From positions 89,543,168 to 89,607,167 of the forward strand of contig OY757904.1 in the NCBI GenBank assembly GCA_963585895.1: 64,000 nt of DNA, written 5' to 3'. This document shows positions 58,620 to 64,000 of the stretch, one piece after another. Position 1 is the first letter of the stretch. The number at the start of each line of letters is the position of its first letter. The DNA is from Sepioteuthis lessoniana. Lineage: Eukaryota; Mollusca; Cephalopoda; Myopsida; Loliginidae. The position numbers and the translations under genes are program-made. The notes under the pieces were generated by a model. It saw only the letters and a list, made by a program, of their open reading frames with translations. It was not told where the DNA came from and did no database searches.

Positions 58620-59340
58620 TTATAATTCAACGTTGTGTCACGTGGTCTACTCCTGAGAGGAGAGAAATGAGGAATTTCTACTACCCTCCGTGTTTGAATT
58701 AGCAGGCCGCCAAAGATTGACCGTTAAAAGAGAAATAAGGAATGTAGGTCAACTTCGGCCGGCCGTTGAAGGGAGAAAAAAATGTGGGCCAAACTATCTG
58801 TACCCCGTAACCTCGCGCGAGTGAAAGAGATAGTAGTCCAAACGAACCACCCGGGAAAGGAAGAAAAAAAGGCTAAATGATTGGCTAGAATCCTAAAACG
58901 GAAATAGCCCCCTTTTTCCGTCAGCAGAAATAGGGAATAAGAAAATCAGTCTTGAAGAGAGATGTCGTCGTGAACAGATGGGGTGAGTCTCATGCCAAGA
59001 CTCCGGTTGAAGAAGCGAAATAGAATCTTGGACAAGAAGAACCTATGCCTTCAAGCCAGAGCTCTATATATATATATAAAATTCCGCCCGTAAAAGAGAA
59101 AATACTCTCCGAAGGAACCCGTCAAAAAGACAAGTAAACATTAAGACTGTTTCTCCCTACACCCTTCTTAAGCATTGCAATTACTCTCTCTCTCTCTCTC
59201 TCTCTCTCAATTTAAAGAAAGACTGAAGAAAAGGAAAAAGGAAGAAAGACATTTATATTTATGTAATATCCGCTGATGATATAGCCGACACGTTGAATAT
59301 GTGTGTCCGCGTGTGTATTAAAAAGATTGTTATATTTTAA
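58620..59340 (+). promoter_or_regulatory. CpG-containing tract with TATA-like run, possible solo LTR or promoter
   Basis: After 1.6 kb of A/T-rich DNA the composition changes sharply. Features: GGCCGGCCG near 58760, CTCGCGCGAG near 58811, a TATATA run at 59065-59081 followed by AAATTCCGCCCG, and (TC)n at 59184. This could be a solo LTR or a captured promoter. No second copy and no linked coding exon is present in the window. Confidence 0.3.
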
Positions 59341-59894
59341 TGTCCCCACGTGTTGAAGTTTGTTCATTGTGTTGTCTTCTGTCAAGTTGTCTGTTTCATG
59401 TTTGTTTTCATCTTCTTTCGCCTTATGTTATTCTCGCCTAAATTGTCCTATTCTTTCCTTTAAAAAATATTATACGGGAAACCGGAGTTGTCGACTACTA
59501 TAGTTAATATCATTATATCAAAACCTAAAGGCTCATATCTTCCTTTATCCTAGGGATAGGAAGAGCTAGTGGCCTGGTGGGTGTGTGTGTAATGTGAAAT
59601 TTGGAAACCCCTTGCCAGCAGCGGTCAGTCTAGCCCCAAATTAACCCACACATAATATGCCAGTTCCTATATGCCCGAGAAAGGACTCTGAACAAGGACT
59701 TATTCTACGAGGGATCAAGTGCTAGACCGCCCCGTCTTCACATGTGCGAAAAATAAATTCCCGTCTTGGGATTTTAATAATTTTGCCGTCACAGTTGTCA
59801 TGAAGCGAGAGATTCATGGCTCCATTAGTGTGCCGTCACATTTAATCGCGCAGGCCTGGGTATTAGCGACGGCCACGACTGTGTTCCTGTCATT

Positions 59895-60300
59895 TCCTGA
59901 AATATGTCAGTTGTTGTTGGTAGGCGTTAGTCTTCCCTTTTTAATTGCCTTGTTTAGATTTTGAGGGTCTTAACAAACTCACTGGGTGCCATTGGGTTTT
60001 TCTACTGCTACGAAAGGGGAAACCCAGCCTATTGCTTCATTCACGGGAGCAATTATGTCGGGTAGAATTATTCGTTGCAGTTCCTGTTTTAGTTTCTTTT
60101 TTAGGGCAAATGGTACTTTGCGTGGTGGGGTTATGGTGGATTTTACCTTTGGGTCCACTGTAAAGTGGTGATACCCTGGTAATATCACTAGTCCCCCAAA
60201 ACAGTCTTTAAATTTTGGTAGGAACACAGGTTCTCCTTTTGAGATGCTGAGAACTCTTTTAATGAGGTGCATGTTAGCACAGGTTTTTAGTCAGGATTAG
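59895..60300 (-). pseudogene. Reverse transcriptase N-terminal part of the Ty3/gypsy element
   Basis: Minus-strand open frame 59979-60272 reads HHFTVDPKVKSTITPPRKVP, FALKKKLKQELQRIILPDII and APVNEAIGWVSPFVAVEKPN, then after a stop VCxDPQNLNKAIKKGRLTPT and IFQEMTGT. This is the classic start of a Ty3/gypsy RT (PxRKVPxALxxKLKxELxRMxxxGIIxPVxEPTDWVSxxVxVxKPNGxLRVCLDPxxLNKAIKR). Homology stops at EMTGT, just before the first palm Asp, at the border of the foreign segment, so the YxDD box is absent. Confidence 0.92.
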
Positions 60301-60439
60301 AGAGGCGTCAGTGTCAGCTACAATTATTGGGGCATCGTATATGTTGTTTTTGTGTGAAATTTGTTCTAAACATTTTCCTAGTACCGGGATAAAGGTACCA
60401 TTGTAGGCTGTTAATCTTGTGCGGGTACGGTTTAATCAA

Positions 60440-60900
60440 GGTTTATTTTTCAGATGGTACTCTTTGCTTGGAATGATGTTTACTTGACTCTCTGAGTCAA
60501 TTTTAAATCTTGTCTTTGTGCCATTTACTGCCAAGGTGACCAATCTTCTGACTTTGAGTTTACCTCATAGGTTTTTCGTTTATGTGTTGGTGACTGTGTT
60601 TTGGTCGTGATGCAGCCTACATACATTTGTTCATCCTCTGATACTGGAGGGTCAGAGTCAAGTAGCATGATTTCCAGAACGTGTTTGTTTGAGGGTAATT
60701 TTTGCAAAGTGGTTGTGTTTTTTGCAGGTGTTGCAGATTTGGTTATATACAGGGGAGTTGCCTCAAAAGTGCAAGTATGAACCGAATTTGCATTCTGTGA
60801 TTTTTTCTCTGTCGGAGAAGAGTGTTCTGCTTTTTGTGAGAGAGAGTTTCTTCAGGCCTTTCTTTACCGGCTGGTAGCTGGGGTTTTTTTTTCACTTTTT
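60440..60900 (-). pseudogene. Nucleocapsid knuckle and protease region of the Ty3/gypsy element
   Basis: On the minus strand a frame reads ICNTCKKHNHFAKIT near 60700-60740, a CCHC zinc knuckle whose last Cys reads Thr. Further on, TLAVNGTKTRFKIDSESQVN (about 60475-60540) corresponds to the protease active-site strand, usually FKIDTGAxVxVIP; DTG has become DSE. The segment MLLDSDPPVSEDEQMYVGCI lies between them. The protease would be inactive. Confidence 0.75.
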
Positions 60901-61696
60901 CTGAAATTTACTTCCTTGAGCTCTCTTTTTAGGAGGCCCATTTGCCGTCTTGTTGTCTCGGTAATTTATCCTGCCTTTATTGCTATTTCTAGCGTTAAAT
61001 CTTTTTCTTATAGGAGTTTTTCTTTTAAAAGGTGGACGCTTGTTCGATTATTATCATGTCTTTGATGAGGCTGTCTCTCAGTTCCTTTTATTCACACTCG
61101 TGACTCAACGTTTTTTTTGTTTATAAAGTCGACGAATTTTTCTGCCTCATCTTGTCGAGAAAAGAGAAATTTGTACCGCACTTGAGTTAATTTTTTTCGA
61201 GGAATACTGTAATCTTCGAATTTTGTTAGAATTGTGTCGTAGTCCATTTCATCTTTCACTAAAAGAAAAGTTATATATTTCACGGCCTTGCTTTCCGAAG
61301 CCCGTGAGTAGAATGCTGGTTTTAACCTTGTTTGGTTTCTTTAATTTTTCTGTGGTTCTTAAGTAAAGCCGCGTTAGAATCTTTTTTGAGAGAAGTTAAT
61401 TGGGTGTACAATGAGATAACTCTCGGTTTTCCTTTTCCTGCATAGGATCCACGTAATCTGTCGAGGGTTCTTCTCATAATTAATGATAAGCTTTTGTCAT
61501 CTAAGAACTGCACAATTCCCGCATAGACTTCTTCATTCCTATCGTTATCTCCGTCGTCCCTGTCTGAGATGGCGTGTTTTAGGCCGAGTGACCGTTGATG
61601 ACCAAAGAACTTTGTATCCCAAATTTCATATTTTTCATCTCCGTTGAATAGGAGTCTGTTCGAGCGAATTTCATTATCCCTTCAGGGTCCATTACC
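60901..61696 (-). pseudogene. gag region of the Ty3/gypsy element
   Basis: Minus-strand open frames 61322-61513 and 61092-61283 include DYDTILTKFEDYSIPRKKLT, YKFLFSRQDEAEKFVDFINK, typical of metazoan Ty3/gypsy gag (usual Y..I...F...x.PRKN...ERxxFxxRxQxxGEx). A possible gag start lies soon after the primer-site candidate near 61690. Frameshifts separate the pieces. Confidence 0.72.
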
Positions 61697-61862
61697 TATT
61701 AAAGTTGGCATTCCGCTGTGGAAAAAGGATTAGACTTGGATAGAGGAAAGCAAGACACGTTGAGAGGAGAAAACTTTATCTGGGACTTATGGGATAGAAA
61801 AAAGGAAAACAAAAAGGGGAAAATAGTTGGAGTTATCGGACTTGTGTTGTACTCTTTCAACA
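61697..61862 (-). repeat. 5' LTR of the Ty3/gypsy element
   Basis: Right LTR. Its left end reads TATTAAAGTTGG (the terminal G mutated), followed by a short CATTCCGCTGTGG insertion relative to the other LTR, and it ends GTACTCTTTCAACA. The differences between the two LTRs indicate an old insertion. Confidence 0.86.
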
Positions 61863-61874
61863 GATGAGACTACT

Positions 61875-62395
61875 ATGAAGTTGTAAAATTGAATATATTC
61901 CCCAGTCGGCTGGGGCTGTAGAATACACTGACTGCACCTTTGCAGAAGGGTAAGACACCCCAACGAGTGTCCTGGATATAACATTAAACAATCTGATCGT
62001 GAGGTTTCAGTAATGCTGGAGCTTTGGGGAATGCGGAGTACCTCTTCATTGCCATCGCTCCAAGGTCCACTCTGGCTCGGAGTAGTAGCACCTGATAGAG
62101 TCCTATCTATGGATCAAAAGAACTCAACCGCGTACTCACGCTAAACTGAATTGATTCGAATAGATCTGTTTTGACATTTAAACTACGTACTTATGTTAAA
62201 CTGAATTGTTTGAATTAGAACTGATTTTGCATAATAAACTGAACTGATTGAAATAGACTTGTTTTTGACATTGAAACTGTACTTATACTTAACCGAATTG
62301 TTTGAAATAGAACTGTTTATTTGTAAAAAAAAAATGGATTTGGTATTAAATAACCTTCAAAGGTTTATATGCTATAAACCCAAACAAACAAACAA
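61875..62395 (-). repeat. Composite repeat, copy 2, inverted
   Basis: Read on the minus strand it repeats the order of 9352-10290: a tail motif (ATAGCATATAAACC... TTTAATACCAAATCC), about four units with GTTCTATTTCAAACAATT...GTTTAAGTATAAGTAC, then a 240-bp unit with CATAGATAGGACTCTATCAG, GGTACTCCGCATTCCCCAAA and TCTTACCCTTCTGCAAAGG. It begins 12 bp right of the Ty3/gypsy LTR. The strand-reversed conservation of the whole order shows it is one element type. Confidence 0.85.
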
Positions 62396-62417
62396 ACAAA
62401 TAAGATTGAATACCTAA

Positions 62418-62690
62418 ATGGAAACGAAGCTTGTTAATTTTCTGCCGTCGAATGGGGCTAATTACATCACTTGGAAAGTGCAATGCAAAATGGAATTGAT
62501 TAGAGAGGCTTTATGGAATATTGTAAGACACAGATTATTCCTGACTCCAAAACAGATGTAAACTTGTACTTAGAATACTTGTCGCAGAAGACCATGCCTG
62601 GGCTATGATTGTGCTATTTGTCGAACCATCACTTTTGTATTTAATTGGGAATCATGACGATCCTACTGTTGTAGACAAGTGCATGACTGT
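62418..62690 (+). pseudogene. Copia-type gag relic
   Basis: ATG at 62418 opens METKLVNFLPSNGANYITWK and VQCKMELIREALWNIV, matching the start of Copia gag (usual ..KLxGxNYxxWKxxMxxxLxREDLWxxV). After a frameshift, AEDHAWAMIVLFVEPSLLYL and IGNHDDPTVV follow (usual ...A...I.LS(V/L)EPSLLYLIG...DP..VW..L). Only this N-terminal domain is present; it ends near a stop at about 62691-62693. It starts directly after the tail end of the composite repeat. Confidence 0.8.
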
Positions 62691-62693
62691 ATA

Positions 62694-64000
62694 AAAATTT
62701 TGACAGGTGAAAATTTTTGAGTTAAATTTGTTTATTGTAAAACAAACAGGGGTTGTATAGCATAGAATTCGTGGTCCCAAGAAAGAATGTGGTTCTAGGG
62801 TCAAGAAACAAGCGAAGGTGAGTTCGTTCGTGGTCCGGTAAACCAGTTCTGGTAGATCCAGCGTCTTGTGCGAGTGTAGATTCGTTGACAAGTCGGCGGT
62901 CGTTTCTACTCTTATCCAAGATCTGGAGTGAACTGCCTTCATGTCTCTAGGTGTCTTTTTATAGCTTCGTTGGAGAAAGAATCGGCTCCAGAAAGTTTTG
63001 GGGACAAGGTTTTTGATCGGTTGAACAATTTTTTTTTACTATTTATGAGTTTATTCTTATACTTCAACTGGATACATGCGCAAAGCCTGCCTACGTAGCG
63101 ACGTATATTTTTCATATTGTAATAAGGCACTGTTGTGGTCACGTTATATATGTCGATCCCAGGCATTTATGAATAATGTGATTGACAACAAACTAGACAT
63201 ATATGACAAAGATAAGATAAGTTTAAAATGCTAGGCCTTTATTGAGCGAATTGTACACAGAAGGTTTGCCTGTGTGTAGAATCGCTTCGGCTGCACAGTG
63301 TCCGTGTAGTCTCAGTGGTGTTGAAAGTTAGTGCCATCGAAACAAGTGTAGACTTGGCTGTCTAAAAGTTCTTGGCGACAGCGACTCAAGAAGATCAAGA
63401 TTAAGTTTTGGTATTCCGAGCAGGTCATAGGGCTAGCTGCGTGGTCAGGAATCTGGAGATGAGCTGAGAGGTGGACGCGTCAAGTTGTAGAGGCTGGATG
63501 ATCAATGTCCCGGTTTATTCAGTCGGAAGTTAATTGGGGCGTGTGTCGACGTGGCCTCGGGATGCTGATACTCGTCCGAGCAGGGTTGTTTGCTTTAGGA
63601 TTAGTCCTTAGCACAGAGTGTCTGTGGCGTCTGGCTGGCTGGCTGCTGCGTCATCGTCTAGTGGTACCTGCAAAGATAAAAAAAAAGGATCGCTGACGGT
63701 AAGCAAGACTATTAAGGCTGAAAAGGACTTTTAGGTCGACTTTCCGTGATTTAGCTTTGAAAAAGAGTGTTGTTTGATTTTCCGTAGTTTTAGCTCTGAT
63801 AAGAACTGTTTGAGAATGCTATTGTAATTGGTCGAATCTGCAGCTGTGATCGGTTGGATCCTGTGTAGGTTGCTGGCCAGCAGGAGAGGTGCCTAGAATG
63901 AGTGTGCTGTTACCAGTATAAAGGAGTTGGTTTAACTCCCTCGCCCTCGGACACGAATGCCCATCATTTATGCCTCCCCCACCTGGCAGAGTTGATACAA
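62694..64000. other. GC-richer unassigned sequence
   Basis: No coding homology recognised; overlapping open frames at 62652-62942 and 62722-62919 (minus) have no domains. The minus strand has AATAAA-type signals near 62725-62730 and 63240 (CTCAATAAAGG), as in LTR or 3' UTR sequence. Small hairpins occur, for example GGAGTT/AACTCC at about 63923-63939. Word usage (GTAGCTGG, GAGTCG, GGATGATC) resembles 53640-53900, hinting at a related repeat family. Confidence 0.4.

Larger units (their letters stand above)
56870..59890. other. About 3-kb foreign segment inside the retrotransposon
   Basis: Reverse-transcriptase homology stops at about 59890 and integrase-side homology resumes at about 56850. 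The segment between is mostly very AT-rich (57000-58620), with a SINE head near 58007 and a CpG-richer part (58620-59720). The latter holds (TA)n that mimics a TATA box at 59065-59081, (TC)n at 59184-59207 and no domain-bearing frame. It replaced or interrupted RT palm, thumb and RNase H, because those are nowhere seen. Exact borders and target duplications could not be fixed by eye. Confidence 0.6.
55719..61862 (-). mobile_element. Degenerate Ty3/gypsy LTR retrotransposon
   Basis: Short LTRs at 55719-55890 and 61697-61862 bracket, in minus orientation, gag, protease, the first part of reverse transcriptase, then about 3 kb of foreign sequence, then the integrase. Flanks GATTA (55714-55718) and GATGA (61863-61867) are a 5-bp target duplication with one mismatch. 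Inside the right (5') LTR edge, TGGACCCTGAAGG on the minus strand is a possible tRNA primer site. Domain order gag-PR-RT-(RNase H missing)-IN is that of the Ty3/gypsy group. All frames carry stops or frameshifts, so it is inactive. Confidence 0.9.

Noticed and set aside
59065-59081. True TATA box
   Set aside because: It is a (TA)n run such as occurs throughout the window; kept only as part of a low-confidence promoter-like tract.

Overview
The window is AT-rich animal DNA, very probably from a cephalopod mollusc and most likely an octopus. This rests on long TA, CA and TATACA microsatellites, tRNA-derived SINEs with a GGTTTGGTTT-type tail, and a dense mix of Tc1/mariner, RTE-like and other non-LTR LINE, Penelope-like, Ty3/gypsy and Copia remnants. 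The species call is inference from family resemblance. I found no host protein-coding exon that I can defend, and no rRNA, functional tRNA gene or CRISPR array. The window reads as intergenic or intronic sequence full of decayed mobile elements.

Layout. 1-5.2 kb: a Tc1-like transposase relic, a SINE with 13-bp target duplications, a foldback and a LINE C-terminal relic. 5.2-11.8 kb: TA-rich arrays, a second SINE type, two Penelope-like GIY-YIG relics and a composite repeat (SINE-tail motif, about 55-bp tandem units, about 240-bp unit). 11.8-16.6 kb: an internally deleted mariner, a broken Mos1-type mariner directly abutting an RTE-like reverse transcriptase relic, then head-to-tail mariner and Tc1 relics on the minus strand. 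16.7-23.3 kb: long microsatellites with a GC-richer island, a SINE and more Tc1 pieces. 23.3-32.4 kb: another Tc1 relic, a LINE zinc-finger tail, an 86-bp palindrome, a SINE split by a second copy of the deleted mariner, a further SINE and an RTE tail. 32.4-48 kb: the quietest part, with a few old LINE and Tc1 relics. 48-53 kb: more CpG-containing sequence with RFX X-box-like, CRE and E2F-like motifs, plus SINE copies; this is the most promoter-like part. 53.4-55.7 kb: GC-rich tandem repeats, including an array of stem-loops whose stems differ in sequence while pairing is kept. 55.7-61.9 kb: a degenerate Ty3/gypsy LTR retrotransposon on the minus strand with TGTT...AACA termini and a near-perfect 5-bp target duplication, interrupted inside its reverse transcriptase by about 3 kb of unrelated sequence. 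61.9-64 kb: a second, inverted copy of the composite repeat, a Copia-type gag relic and unexplained GC-richer sequence.

No genes here form a working pathway; almost all coding similarity is to dead transposases, reverse transcriptases, integrase or gag. The signals most worth a second look are the variable-stem hairpin array (53931-54705), a mariner family in which (GGGTTA)n sits at the internal deletion joint in both copies, the composite repeat present in two orientations, and the X-box cluster near 48.3 kb.
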